From Westiellopsis prolifica IICB1 (lineage in GTDB: Bacteria; Cyanobacteriota; Cyanobacteriia; Cyanobacteriales; Nostocaceae): 39,004 nucleotides of DNA. Positions 1-8,424 of the stretch are shown one piece after another. The translations under genes were made by a program, and so were the position numbers. Below the pieces are notes generated by a model. The model was not told where the DNA came from, ran no database searches, and saw only the letters and a list, made by a program, of their open reading frames with translations. Each line of letters starts with the position of its first letter. Position 1 is the stretch's first letter. Location: positions 2,266,921 to 2,305,924 of the forward strand of contig NZ_NAPS01000001.1 in NCBI RefSeq assembly GCF_004323185.1. The letters are read 5' to 3'.

Positions 1-126
1 ATTAACAATGTAGGTCGATACATTAACAATGTAGGTCGATACATTAACAATGTAGGTCGATACATTAACAATGTAGGTCGATACATTAACAATGTGAGCC
101 GATACATTCGCAATGTAGGTCGATAA
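1..126. repeat. 21-bp tandem repeat array, left edge
   Basis: Six head-to-tail units of 21 bp, each starting ATTAAC, with core AATGTAGGTCGATAC. Four are identical, the fifth reads GTGAGCC in place of GTAGGTC, and the sixth begins ATTCGC and ends GATAA. The array starts at the window edge, so its true length is unknown. A related array in the same orientation sits at the other edge of the window. There are no spacers, so it is not a CRISPR array. Confidence 0.95.
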
Positions 127-454
127 ATTAGTTGTAGTTTACTCAGACTTAACTACTGTCAGAACTTAAGCAGCTAATTTAGACGATATGTCAATACATT
201 CAAGCTTCTTTTCAAATTTATAAAATTATCTAATAGATTAACTACCACCTGGTTTATTTTATAAGCAAAACTTATTGTTAGCAAGTAACTAAATTTCATT
301 ACTAATCGCCTTGAAATTCCGGTTACATCCTTTTCTTTTTCTCGTAGTATCAGAAGTGAAGCAAAATATCACAACCGACTAATCCTATAGGACTAGCCGA
401 ATTGTTTGCTTCAAGATAAATTATACTGCCGCTTGCAAAAGAGAGGATTACTGC

Positions 455-757
455 ATGGCAACTTACAAAGTTACACTCGTTAGCGAAGCTGAAGGGCTGA
501 ATACAACTATTGAGTGCGACGACGATACCTATATTCTAGATGCTGCTGAAGATGCTGGTCTGGACTTGCCCTACTCTTGTCGTGCTGGTGCTTGTTCCAC
601 CTGTGCTGGTAAGCTTGTGTCTGGTTCTGCTCCAGACCAGTCTGATCAATCATTCTTGGATGATGACCAAATGGAATCTGGATATATCCTGACCTGTGTT
701 GCTTATCCAACCGGAGACTGCACCATCGAAACCCACAAAGAAGAAGAACTCTACTAA
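455..757 (+). CDS. petF: Plant-type [2Fe-2S] ferredoxin
   Basis: This soluble one-electron carrier accepts electrons from photosystem I and passes them to FNR, nitrite reductase and other partners. The 100-residue protein is the usual length. The cluster ligands are visible: Cys42, Cys47 and Cys50 in CRAGACSTC, and Cys81 in ILTCVAYP. The protein is very acidic, with the normal EEELY carboxyl end. The ATG at 455 follows a purine-rich GAGAGG at about 440-445, and a TATACT box lies at 422-427. From memory, a petF near a sulfiredoxin gene is also found in Anabaena sp. PCC 7120 (not checked). Which paralogue it is (vegetative or other) cannot be decided here, but the vegetative type fits best. Confidence 0.95.
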   Translation: MATYKVTLVSEAEGLNTTIECDDDTYILDAAEDAGLDLPYSCRAGACSTCAGKLVSGSAPDQSDQSFLDDDQMESGYILTCVAYPTGDCTIETHKEEELY

Positions 758-909
758 AACTTAGGCGCCTCACATCTACATCTCTTGCAAGAGTCATTGA
801 TGCCCTAAAAATAGGGAAAAAAGCAGGACAGACAACAAAAAAATTCTTCTTTTGCGTCTGCCCCAAGCACCTAAATTTGGCAAAAAGTCAAGTAGTATCT
901 TGGCAAAAC

Positions 910-940
910 GGCAGGAAATGCATAAAGTTGCCTTCCTGCC
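910..940 (+). terminator. Hairpin downstream of ferredoxin gene
   Basis: GGCAGGAA (910-917) pairs with TTCCTGCC (933-940) around a 15-base loop. The downstream sequence is only weakly T-rich (TTATT), so it may be an imperfect terminator or a processing hairpin of the ferredoxin transcript. Confidence 0.35.
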
Positions 941-979
941 TTATTCGCTTGATTATTGAACGCATCTAAAAATATAGAC

Positions 980-1004
980 AAAAAGCTTGTACAGCAAGCT
1001 TTTT
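980..1004. terminator. Bidirectional intrinsic terminator candidate
   Basis: AAAAAGCTTG (980-989) and CAAGCTTTTT (995-1004) form a perfect 10-bp stem with loop TACAG. A T-run ends the stem on either strand. It lies downstream of the ferredoxin gene and also downstream of the convergent SpoIID-type gene, so it could serve either. Confidence 0.5.
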
Positions 1005-1121
1005 ACCTAAATCGTAGCTGCCCTCTTTTACTAGTTTAATACTTCTACGTGAACTGGCTACACTTCCGCAATTGGAAAAAAGGGTGTGAGAGGTAATTTA
1101 TAAAGTAAAAATAAAATCACG

Positions 1122-1235
1122 GTAGGGTGTGTTAGGCGCAGACTTAAATATGATTTGTAATGAAAAATACTTGAAAAGCGCCTAACGCACCGCTATCTAA
1201 ATGGTGCGTGATAGCAAAGCCGTAACACACCCTAC
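1122..1235. mobile_element. MITE-like element with GTAGGGTGTGTTA termini
   Basis: A 114-bp element bounded by inverted repeats GTAGGGTGTGTTA (1122-1134) and TAACACACCCTAC (1223-1235). It has an internal imperfect palindrome (GCACC...GGTGC) and no coding capacity. It resembles the non-autonomous miniature elements common in Nostocales genomes. Confidence 0.7.
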
Positions 1236-1337
1236 GCGATTCAATAAGTTTAGGCTTGCAGCTCTGCACTTTCATCCTTCGCATAAGTTTGCAAACTATA
1301 GGAGTCTGATTTTATTTATGAAAAAATCTAAGTATCT

Positions 1338-1521
1338 GTAGTAGCGTGTCTAGACTAAAATGTTGCAATAAATCTCTGATTCTATCTCTGTGTTCTCTCT
1401 CTTGAAAAGCTTTGAAGTTCCCTCCGGGACGCTGCGCGAACGGAGGAAACCTCCGCTCAAACTTTTCGCTGCTTCCTCTGCGGTTTATTAATGCACTATT
1501 TTAGCCTTGACACGCTACTAC
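1338..1521. mobile_element. MITE-like element with TAGTAGCGTGTC termini
   Basis: A 184-bp element with inverted ends TAGTAGCGTGTC (1339-1350) and GACACGCTACTA (1509-1520). The complementarity continues imperfectly inward (TAAAAT...TGCA on each side). Inside is a second palindromic block with CCTCCGGGACGCTGCG followed by GGAGGAAACCTCCG. It is non-coding. Confidence 0.7.
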
Positions 1522-1597
1522 GTATATTTCAGAAATCAAATATGAGTCCTATATATGGTACAAAGTTAACACCCTACCCTCACACCCTTACATCCTT

Positions 1598-3205
1598 CTA
1601 AAAATTTCTGCTCGTTAATTTAATATTATTGTCGAGAATATGAATTTGAGTGCCAGGATAGTAAAACTCTAATATTTTTGCATTCGACCAACCTAATTGA
1701 GCTAGATTTTGTGCGCCTGTTTGACTCAAACCAACTCCGTGTCCAAGTCCACCACCAACAAAAGCGTATCCCCAAAGCCCCGGTTGACCTTTATTGAGAG
1801 GTTGCAGGTAAAATAATGTACTTACCGGAGCAAAAAAGGCACTACGAACTTCATCTTTGTATAGGTAAAATGTGCCAATTTCTGTGTCAACAGCTAGTTT
1901 GAGAATACGTCCGCTTTTGCTGCGTTCTACTACTTTCATCCCCTTGATGGTTTTAAACTTAGCATAAGGGCTATTCTTTACCTTCAGAAATTTCTGTAAA
2001 CCTTTGGTGATATCTTCTAGTTTGGTTTCTCTACGCCAGCGGAACAGATCCCACTCGCTTTCATTAAACCCCTTTTTCAGGTTGATAAATCGCTGGAAGT
2101 TGTTTTCATCTGCGAGATTTTGCCCCCGCAAGTTCCAAATATTGCTCGGAGAATCAATTATCGGTTGCAGATAAGGACGGTCATCTCCATTCCAAACGTC
2201 GCTGAAAGCAGCTGTCACACCGCCAGTGGTAGAAGAATAAAGGGCGTCTACCAACTCATCATTATATGTTAGTACCATACCTCGTGTAGTAGCGATCGCC
2301 TGATCTGTAGCGGCAGTGGCTCCCTTCAATCCATAATAAACTTGACAGTGTGTATCAGCGCATAATTGATACCCATCTGCTTCAAATCTATGTATATTTC
2401 GCAGAGCATAGGTACGAGCAATAATCGCTTGTGCTTCCATTGAGGCTTTTGGGGCTTGTGTACCTATTTCATAGGGTACTACTCCACGCAAGTATGTTTC
2501 TAAAGGCACTAAGTTTACTAAAGTGTAAGTACCATAAGCATTTGACTGTAACTGTAAACGTCCGGCGTAGAGTCGAGCATTTTGTGGTTTATTGGTTTCG
2601 TTTACCTTGATTAAATTTTTATTGCTGCTAATTTCTAAATAGTCATCACTGTAACGCTTGCCATCTATTACCCAGCTCACTCGTGGTACTTTTTGCGGAG
2701 TTTTAGTATCAATCAGTACTTTAGCTTTACCAGCAGCTTGCAAGCTTTCTAATAGTAAGCGACGTAGCAAAGGAGTGCTGTAAACATCCCGTTTTGCCCA
2801 TATTTGCCAACGTTCTGGTTGAGCGATTTCTACTTCTATACCCTTGGATTGCCAATTTTTCGCACTATCTTCGGCTGTTTCATAAGTCCGGTAAGTTCCC
2901 AGCACCACCCGTTCCTCAATTGCTGGTTCCGCTAACGGTTGCATCGTGACTTCTAATTTTATCGGTTTGTTTGTAACTAGAGTTTGTCCCTGATTATTAC
3001 CTTTTTTGAATTTTAACTGCAAGCGATCGCCCTCTGTGGGTTCAACTAGCAACTGTTCTTTTGGATGATCTCCAAAACGCTGCACAATCCCAACTCGCAG
3101 TTCTACATCATTCGCCAATCCTTGAGGACGCGATGCAGCCGTCAAGCCCAATAAACAAAATGTTGTCAGTACAGTATACGAACAACGCCAGAGCGATATT
3201 TTCAT
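1598..3205 (-). CDS. SpoIID/LytB-type secreted cell-wall protein
   Basis: A 535-residue exported protein with a hydrophobic N-terminal signal (LTTFCLLGLTAA) and a SpoIID domain in the middle and C-terminal half. Recognisable blocks are VPLETYLRGVVPYEIG, then AQAIIARTYAL, YSSTTGGVTAAFSDVW, and GGGLGHGVGLSQTGAQNLA near the end. SpoIID-family proteins cut or activate cutting of peptidoglycan glycan strands denuded of peptides; in cyanobacteria they are usually annotated as amidase enhancers. The N-terminal 200 residues are a lineage-specific extension with a SPOR-like stretch (GTYRTYETAEDSAKNWQSKG). It stands alone on the minus strand between the ferredoxin and sulfiredoxin genes. The family call is firm; the exact activity is uncertain. 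Confidence 0.85.
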   Translation of the reverse strand: MKISLWRCSYTVLTTFCLLGLTAASRPQGLANDVELRVGIVQRFGDHPKEQLLVEPTEGDRLQLKFKKGNNQGQTLVTNKPIKLEVTMQPLAEPAIEERVVLGTYRTYETAEDSAKNWQSKGIEVEIAQPERWQIWAKRDVYSTPLLRRLLLESLQAAGKAKVLIDTKTPQKVPRVSWVIDGKRYSDDYLEISSNKNLIKVNETNKPQNARLYAGRLQLQSNAYGTYTLVNLVPLETYLRGVVPYEIGTQAPKASMEAQAIIARTYALRNIHRFEADGYQLCADTHCQVYYGLKGATAATDQAIATTRGMVLTYNDELVDALYSSTTGGVTAAFSDVWNGDDRPYLQPIIDSPSNIWNLRGQNLADENNFQRFINLKKGFNESEWDLFRWRRETKLEDITKGLQKFLKVKNSPYAKFKTIKGMKVVERSKSGRILKLAVDTEIGTFYLYKDEVRSAFFAPVSTLFYLQPLNKGQPGLWGYAFVGGGLGHGVGLSQTGAQNLAQLGWSNAKILEFYYPGTQIHILDNNIKLTSRNF

Positions 3206-3394
3206 ATAAGTAGATCCGCAGCCAGTATCATCTTTAATAAATTAGACGACGAATTTCCCTTGTAGTTTAGTCGCTTTATGAGGTTATTTGGCTACTGATG
3301 TTGGCTATATTTTAAACTCTTTTAACAAAATAGTTGCAATACAAACTCATAATGACTATGATTTATATAGAGGACTGGGAAACATTTTAAAGAT

Positions 3395-3658
3395 ATGGTA
3401 AAAGTTCAAGAAATACCCTTAAATCAGATCAGGCGACCCTTACCACGCCAGAACGACCCCAACAAAGTGCAAGCCTTAATGGAATCAATTACTGAAATTG
3501 GGCAGCAAGAACCAATAGACGTGATAGAAGTGGATGGACAATTTTATGGCTTTTCTGGCTGCCATCGTTATGAAGCTTGCCAACGTTTAGGTAAAGAAAC
3601 AATTTTAGCCAGAGTCCGCAAAGCACCGAAAAGCGTGCTAATGAAGCATTTAGCGTAA
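3395..3658 (+). CDS. srx: Sulfiredoxin
   Basis: An 87-residue ParB/Srx-fold protein. Sulfiredoxin uses ATP to repair over-oxidised (sulfinic) cysteine in 2-Cys peroxiredoxins. The hallmark FSGCHRYEACQRLG is present, with catalytic Cys56 in GCHR. The N-terminal half (IPLNQIRRPLPRQ, then QALMESITEIGQQEPIDV) matches the nucleotide-binding ParB-like fold. The GCHR motif separates it from ParB and KorB DNA-binding proteins, which have GERR or similar. It lies about 100 bp upstream of a Dps gene on the same strand, which fits a peroxide-defence pair. The ATG at 3395 is the only reasonable start. Confidence 0.9.
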   Translation: MVKVQEIPLNQIRRPLPRQNDPNKVQALMESITEIGQQEPIDVIEVDGQFYGFSGCHRYEACQRLGKETILARVRKAPKSVLMKHLA

Positions 3659-3660
3659 AA

Positions 3661-3745
3661 AGTCAATTGTCCAGAGTCAAGTGTCAATTGTCCAGAGAAT
3701 TTTATATTAACCATTGACACTTGACCATTGACATTTGACACTTGA
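3661..3745. repeat. Degenerate TTGACA-type short repeats
   Basis: Clustered short repeats in both orientations: GTCAATTGTCCAGAG twice, then several TTGACACTTGACC-like units. This is low-complexity intergenic repeat sequence common in cyanobacteria, lying between the sulfiredoxin and Dps genes. Confidence 0.7.
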
Positions 3746-3762
3746 CAAACAAGGAGAAAACT

Positions 3763-4242
3763 ATGCAATCTCTACCAGTAAACATCGGCATTGACGAAAC
3801 CAACAGAGCAAAAATTGCTGAGGGATTGTCTCGTTTACTAGCTGATACCTACACCCTCTATCTGAAAACTCATAATTTTCATTGGAACGTCACCGGGCCA
3901 ATGTTCCAAACATTGCATCTGATGTTTGAGCAACAATATACAGAACTGGCCTTGGCAGTTGATTTAATTGCTGAGAGAATTAGAGCATTGGGTTATCCTG
4001 CACCAGGAACCTACAGCGAATTTGTCAAACTTAGTTCCATATCAGAAACCTCTGGAGTTCCCAAAGCTAGAGACATGATTCGCCTACTAGTAGAAGGACA
4101 AGAAGCCGTCGTCAGAACTGCACGATCTATTTTTCCTGTAGTAGAAGAAGTAAACGACGAACCCACAGCCGACTTGTTAACTCAACGGATGCAAGTCCAT
4201 GAAAAGACAGCTTGGATGTTGAGAAGTCTACTGGAAGAGTGA
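3763..4242 (+). CDS. dps: Dps-family ferritin-like protein
   Basis: A 159-residue mini-ferritin. Dps dodecamers oxidise Fe(II) with hydrogen peroxide and store the iron, and some coat DNA. The ferroxidase helix is seen in [24 protein letters not shown], and the partner acidic residues in [13 protein letters not shown]. The carboxyl end [14 protein letters not shown] is typical of Dps. I chose ATG 3763 because AAGGAG (3751-3756) is well spaced from it; the frame also opens at a TTG at 3742, but that lies upstream of this ribosome site. The short N-terminus has few lysines, so DNA binding is unclear. The upstream sulfiredoxin gene suggests a shared oxidative-stress role. Confidence 0.92.
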   Translation: MQSLPVNIGIDETNRAKIAEGLSRLLADTYTLYLKTHNFHWNVTGPMFQTLHLMFEQQYTELALAVDLIAERIRALGYPAPGTYSEFVKLSSISETSGVPKARDMIRLLVEGQEAVVRTARSIFPVVEEVNDEPTADLLTQRMQVHEKTAWMLRSLLEE

Positions 4243-4254
4243 GGATTGGGGGTC

Positions 4255-4418
4255 GGGGCATGGGGCATTGGGCATTGGGGATGAATCAGTTATCAGTTAT
4301 CAGTTATCAAATTAAACTGTTCACTGTTCACTGTTCACTGATTAGTTGTCCTCCTTGTCCTCCTTGTCTCCCCACACTCCCCTTTCCCCTTTCCCCAATC
4401 CCCAATGTCCAATCCCCA
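4255..4418. repeat. Short tandem repeats upstream of GrpE-like gene
   Basis: Runs of GGGGCATTGGGCATT, three copies of CAGTTATCAGTTATC, three copies of CTGTTCACTGTTCAC and repeated CCTCCTTGTCC/CCCCAATGTCC. The coding frame of the next gene stays open through this stretch, but the repeats are normal intergenic material, so translation is unlikely to begin before 4419. Confidence 0.75.
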
Positions 4419-5069
4419 ATGTCCCAAACAGATTTCACTCAAAAGTTACAAAATTTAATGCAACGGGTAGGTGTTTCTAGTTACAAAGCACTGAGTCGTG
4501 CTGCTGGGGTTTCAGAACGACAAATTTTGCGGCTACGACGGTTGGGCGTTGAGCAAATGCGTGTAGATGTTATGCTCAAACTGTCCCAGGTACTCCAGAT
4601 ATCATTACAGGAATTAGTGGCAAGTTTTTCTGGGCAAGAATTATTACCAAATAAAGCCACATCTGAGGAATTATCGCAACAAATTACAGACTTAAAAACA
4701 GAGTACGATCGCCTGCAATTACAACTGCAACAACAGCGCTTGAGTTTGCAGCAAGAGTTCCAGCAGTCAAGTTTACAACTGCTGGAATCCTTATTATTGC
4801 AGTTTCCTACAGCAGCTTTTAAAGCGCGGGAAAATCCCCAGCTAAGTGCTGTTAACATTGTGCCGTTAGTACAAAAACCGTTAGAAAAACTTTTGCAGGA
4901 TTGGGGAATAGAAGCGATCGCATCTGTTGGAGCAGAAATACCCTACGATCCTCAGTTACATCAATTGCTCGATGGTACTGCACAACCAGGAGATATTGTC
5001 AGAGTACGCTACATTGGTTATCGTCAAGGTGACAAATTACTTTATCGAGCCAAGGTGAGTCCCCTGTAA
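4419..5069 (+). CDS. GrpE-like protein with N-terminal helix-turn-helix
   Basis: A 216-residue protein with two parts. Residues about 10-65 look like an XRE-type helix-turn-helix (SSYKALSRAAGVSERQILRL, later VDVMLKLSQVLQISLQELV). The rest has a long glutamine-rich coiled coil and then a GrpE-like beta domain (VPLVQKPLEKLLQDWGIEAI and PGDIVRVRYIGYRQGDKLL). GrpE exchanges nucleotide on DnaK. Length and coiled coil fit GrpE; the DNA-binding-like front end is not part of classical GrpE. The start at 4419 is preferred because the in-frame sequence before it is intergenic repeat. It may be a specialised DnaK cofactor or a regulator. Confidence 0.75.
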   Translation: MSQTDFTQKLQNLMQRVGVSSYKALSRAAGVSERQILRLRRLGVEQMRVDVMLKLSQVLQISLQELVASFSGQELLPNKATSEELSQQITDLKTEYDRLQLQLQQQRLSLQQEFQQSSLQLLESLLLQFPTAAFKARENPQLSAVNIVPLVQKPLEKLLQDWGIEAIASVGAEIPYDPQLHQLLDGTAQPGDIVRVRYIGYRQGDKLLYRAKVSPL

Positions 5070-5162
5070 ATAACAAAAAAATACCTACTGTTGAGACATA
5101 GAAAATTCCGGGAATACTAAGACTGATCAGACGTGATACCAATTCACATTAATCACGATACA

Positions 5163-5208
5163 TATAAATTTTGTACCAGACGCGATATATCGCGTCTCTA
5201 CAGGGTCT
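5163..5208. repeat. Palindromic repeat GACGCGATATATCGCGTC, copy 1
   Basis: An 18-bp perfect palindrome (GACGCGATATATCGCGTC) flanked by TAAATTTTGT on the left and TCTACAGG on the right. The whole block of about 45 bp recurs almost identically near 33437-33482, and the core recurs with a variant centre at 26323-26341. Confidence 0.85.
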
Positions 5209-5334
5209 GCTACCGATATTACCGAACGCAAACAAGTCGAAACTCAGTTAAAGCAACAGACAAAAGACCTAGAACCGGTTTCAGCTTCGCAACTGATGAA
5301 CCCAGTACTGCTGGGTATTTTTTTTGCTGGATAG
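5209..5334 (+). pseudogene. Relic of a PAS/PAC sensor kinase
   Basis: This frame reads ATDITERKQVETQLKQQTKD and runs on for about 20 residues to a TAG. DITERKQ(V/A)E is the signature end of a PAC (PAS C-terminal) motif leading into the kinase coiled coil. Nothing before it (a palindromic repeat abuts it exactly) or after it belongs to a kinase. I read it as a short surviving fragment of a destroyed sensor histidine kinase or diguanylate cyclase gene. A longer open frame on the same strand, 5133-5474, is out of register with this signal. Confidence 0.65.
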
Positions 5335-5686
5335 TGATTACGATGTTGGTGCGATCGCTTTCTATACCTGGGCTACTGGTTGCATGTGGTGATCTAGTCT
5401 GGTGTATGTTGTACTGTTTAAGCATTTTCCAAGGATCTATTGCTTTTGCAGCGATCGCTTATCCCATAACATAACCGATTTGTGAATTTACTATAGCAGT
5501 TTGCTATTGAGTAGAATACACTCAAATTATGCGATCGCATCAAACATATTAATAGTTGTCAACTTTCTGAGATATTCGAGAGTAGCACACACCTCATTTT
5601 GGTCAAATTGCCATTCTCTGAACCTGTCACAAGTTTGATTAACATATAATTTTAGTGAACTTACGTTTAACAAGGATTTAATCACT
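5335..5686. other. Gene-free stretch with relic and HIP1 sites
   Basis: The stretch holds three GCGATCGC octamers (one of them in TGCGATCGCATC) and no convincing coding frame, hairpin terminator or RNA gene. It probably includes further decayed sequence from the neighbouring kinase relic. Confidence 0.5.
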
Positions 5687-6406
5687 ATGCGTCATGATTT
5701 AAAAGATTTAAAAATAAGTCTTAGTGAACTACAATATTTGACGAATTTACCTGTTAATGATGAGTTAGTAATTATTATTAATCCGATCAGGAAAACACTC
5801 CAACGTTTCATAGATAAAGCAAAAGGTCCAGAGGGGGCTACTACGATCTTTATCGGCATTACTATATCATTCGTGAGCTATCTTGCATTTGATGTGCTAG
5901 CTAAAAGTTTTCTGGGTGAACCATTCATACCATCTTGGCTTTTATTTATTGTGTTTGTTGGTGTCAGTGCTGCTCTCACACAATTAATATTATATCTGAT
6001 TTGGAAGCAAAAAAATAGACTAGTTAAAACTAACATTACACCTTCCCTTCAGACCCTATTAATGGATGTTGAAAAATATAATTCTGTGATTAAAGCAATA
6101 GATATAAATGATCAAATAGAAGCAGTTGGTAATGTCGGAGTAACGATTCAAGAAAGGAGTAAGGTTATAGAAGCATTACAACTCACAAAATCTGACCTGA
6201 TACGGGCTTTAAAGACAGAAAAAATTTTGCGAGAAAATCGGAATTTTATTATTAATAATTCTGAACTATTTATGAATAATTTAGCTGCTTTAACAGCAAT
6301 GCAAGTACCGGAACAAGCGAGTGAACATGGAAGGTTATTAAATGAGGCTTTACAGATTGCTTTGGATGTTCAACATGAGATGAAACGTTTACAGGATCAG
6401 CATTAA
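5687..6406 (+). CDS. Hypothetical two-helix membrane protein
   Basis: I do not recognise the family of this 239-residue protein. There are two clear transmembrane helices, residues about 52-72 (ATTIFIGITISFVSYLAFDV) and 82-106 (PSWLLFIVFVGVSAALTQLI). They are preceded by a charged cytosolic front end and followed by about 130 residues of predicted helix rich in Lys/Glu, likely a coiled coil. No catalytic motif is seen. The start follows an AT-rich leader with AACAAGGATT about 13 bases before the ATG. It stands alone on the plus strand. A membrane-anchored scaffold is possible, but nothing in the context supports a specific role. Confidence 0.75.
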   Translation: MRHDLKDLKISLSELQYLTNLPVNDELVIIINPIRKTLQRFIDKAKGPEGATTIFIGITISFVSYLAFDVLAKSFLGEPFIPSWLLFIVFVGVSAALTQLILYLIWKQKNRLVKTNITPSLQTLLMDVEKYNSVIKAIDINDQIEAVGNVGVTIQERSKVIEALQLTKSDLIRALKTEKILRENRNFIINNSELFMNNLAALTAMQVPEQASEHGRLLNEALQIALDVQHEMKRLQDQH

Positions 6407-6888
6407 ATTTTATACATATAGCTAAATTACCTCGTAACTACTGATACCTCATAACCCATTACTAAGTGTTAAATTAACTGCCAAACAATATCTGAGATTA
6501 GTGTTATTTTTTTCAATATATTTTTAATAAAAGATAATATATTATAATGAAATAGACGCAAGCTAACTTATGCGTTTGTTTCAGATTTTTTGTGATTAAC
6601 TGTCCTATTTTCCTGTTTGTCTTCTTGTTCTCTGTAGATGGAAATGAAGAACCTTGGATCGTTAGGGAGCATCTATGAAGAACAATGAAGGCGATCGCGG
6701 CAGTGGTAGATTTAATTGCTAACCAAATGAACCAGAATCCATCTAAGTATCCATGATGGTAAAGGCTATTGTTTGGGAAGCAATAGGATTTTATTTTGGC
6801 ATTTTGGCAACAATTCGGATTGAATAAAAATTACAGTAAGTTAGCAATCCGTTCTTGCACAAAATTAGCGCGAATTGCAAAATTTCCT

Positions 6889-6914
6889 CCCCTGGTTAGC
6901 CACAGGGGTCTTTT
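6889..6914 (+). terminator. Hairpin with short T-run
   Basis: CCCCTG (6889-6894) pairs with CAGGGG (6903-6908), followed by TCTTTT. It is a compact terminator-like structure with no evident gene directly upstream; the nearest plus-strand gene ends about 480 bp earlier. Confidence 0.4.
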
Positions 6915-6929
6915 ATTGGGAATTTAACG

Positions 6930-7133
6930 AAGTAAGTCGGCACAAATAAAGTAGGGGCGTAGATGCGCTTTAGGGACTTCTAAGGCGTCTATGCGCGGCT
7001 TCTCTGAGAGTACGGTCTTTTCCCTCTATTAGTTGGGGCCATCATTTGTTATTTGTCATTGCTCATTGGTAAGAATTTTAGGCTTATTTACTTTCTGTAA
7101 CTCCCATTTATGTTTATTCAGACCGACTTACTT
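6930..7133. mobile_element. MITE with 11-bp perfect inverted ends
   Basis: A 204-bp element bounded by AAGTAAGTCGG (6930-6940) and CCGACTTACTT (7123-7133). The AATAAA that follows each end inward is also shared. There is no coding frame. The right half, reverse-complemented, matches about 80 bp near 36365-36445, which is a second, partial copy. Confidence 0.75.
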
Positions 7134-7330
7134 GTAATCAGAATTACATGATCAAATGAATACTAGAAATAGAATTAACAGCATATATTTTTCTAAGCTA
7201 ATATTTCAGATAAAAATCATAAATGTTACACAAATACTCGGTTGTTTTTGGCATTTTGGCATATGTGTAGATTTCAAAGCGAGTATTCTAGAGAAATCAT
7301 AAATCAAGTGCAAGAGTGTCAAACTACAGG

Positions 7331-7363
7331 ATTCCCGGAGATTATTCCGGGAATTTTTATTTT
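7331..7363 (+). terminator. Strong intrinsic terminator without a gene
   Basis: ATTCCCGGA (7331-7339) pairs perfectly with TCCGGGAAT (7346-7354), loop of 6, followed by TTTTATTTTT. No protein gene lies upstream on the plus strand for more than 900 bp, so it may end a small RNA transcribed from about 7200-7330. Confidence 0.6.
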
Positions 7364-7605
7364 TAGCACATGAATATTATCTTGAATATAGGTGTACGGG
7401 TATAAGGGTCTGGGAATGTAGGAATAGGCACATTTTCATAGTGACTTGAAAGTATACCAATTTAAACAGGACTTACATAACTCTTATGCACCAAAGAGTT
7501 TCCAGTCTAAAATCTAAAATATAAAATTGGATGACGTCTCCTGGGCAGCAGGTTTACCATAAAAAAGTGTTAACTAAAATAATTAACTAGCGATCGCCTA
7601 TCAAC

Positions 7606-8391
7606 ATGGAATGGAAAGAAATCTCTGGTAACTGGGTGTTGATTCCACCAAAGCCTATAGGTATAATTCATTTCCTTGGTGGTGCCTTTGTAGCTACGGC
7701 CCCACACATCACTTACCGTTTGCTATTGGAAAACATAGCCGAGAAAGGCTTTGTCATTGTTGCGACATCGTTCGTCAATACTCTCGATCATACAGCGATC
7801 GCAAAACTTGTCCTTCTCAACTTTGAACGTACTTTACTACGCTTAGAAGATAGACAAATACTAGGTAAAAAATATCTTCCTGTTTATGGACTGGGACACA
7901 GCATGGGATGCAAGCTGCATTTACTGATTGGTAGTCTTTTTCCAGTGGAGCGTGCTGGTAATATTCTCATCTCTTTCAACAATTATGCTGCACGAGATGC
8001 AATTCCCTTAATAGAACAGTTTAATTCTACTTTTAAGTTTAATTCTAATTTAACTGTCGAATTTACTCCTTCACCCTTAGAAACCCAGCAACTAGTACAG
8101 GAAAACTATAGTGTCCGTCGTAATTTATTAATTAAATTTAACGATGATACCATTGACCAATCAACACCTTTAGCTAAACTACTGCAACAGCGTTTTGGAG
8201 AAATGGTAACTACACAAATACTCCAAGGAAACCACCTCACCCCATTAGGACAAGATGTTAAATGGCAAACAGGTAAAGACTTTAATCCTTTGGATGCGAT
8301 CGGACAATGGTTCAAACAAGAAGTATATCGTGACCTACAGCAGCTCAAGCGCACTATACTTTTTTGGCTTAACCCGGTATCGCCGCTATAG
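7606..8391 (+). CDS. DUF1350-family alpha/beta hydrolase-like protein
   Basis: A 261-residue protein with the layout of the plant and cyanobacterial DUF1350 family. It opens with PPKPIGIIHFLGGAFVATAPHITYRLLLE, seen here as two adjoining pieces, with the oxyanion-like GGAF. A nucleophile-elbow motif GHSMG follows with Ser99, then FNNYAARDAIPL and, near the end, LQGNHLTPLGQD, which could supply the histidine. The fold is thus a probable serine hydrolase, but no substrate is known for the family as far as I recall. It is a single gene, followed by a MITE carrying a GC-rich hairpin. The family assignment is confident; the function is open. Confidence 0.85.
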   Translation: MEWKEISGNWVLIPPKPIGIIHFLGGAFVATAPHITYRLLLENIAEKGFVIVATSFVNTLDHTAIAKLVLLNFERTLLRLEDRQILGKKYLPVYGLGHSMGCKLHLLIGSLFPVERAGNILISFNNYAARDAIPLIEQFNSTFKFNSNLTVEFTPSPLETQQLVQENYSVRRNLLIKFNDDTIDQSTPLAKLLQQRFGEMVTTQILQGNHLTPLGQDVKWQTGKDFNPLDAIGQWFKQEVYRDLQQLKRTILFWLNPVSPL

Positions 8392-8424
8392 TAAGGGATG
8401 TGAGGGTGTAGGGGTATAGGGGTG

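Larger units (their letters stand above)
6407..7605. other. 1.2 kb non-coding stretch
   Basis: No gene of normal size is visible. It holds a terminator-like hairpin at 6889, a MITE at 6930-7133 and a strong hairpin plus T-run at 7331-7363. Short open frames (for example 6686-6757, reading MKAIAAVVDLIANQ) have no support. Two TTTTGGCATTTTGGCA blocks occur, near 6795 and 7247. It may host a small RNA ending at the 7331 hairpin. Confidence 0.5.

Noticed and set aside
1-126. Possible CRISPR array or heptapeptide-repeat coding frame (INNVGRY repeated)
   Set aside because: Repeats are directly adjacent with no spacers, and no cas genes are near. The open frame exists only because the unit is 21 bp; there is no start codon in view and the other edge array does not conserve the peptide well.
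3395-3658. ParB-family chromosome-partitioning protein
   Set aside because: The protein is only 87 residues and has FSGCHR with the sulfiredoxin catalytic cysteine; no helix-turn-helix or dimerisation domain follows.
5133-5474. 113-codon open frame after the GrpE-like gene
   Set aside because: Its translation has no protein-like character and runs across a palindromic repeat; the meaningful signal (DITERKQ) is in another frame.
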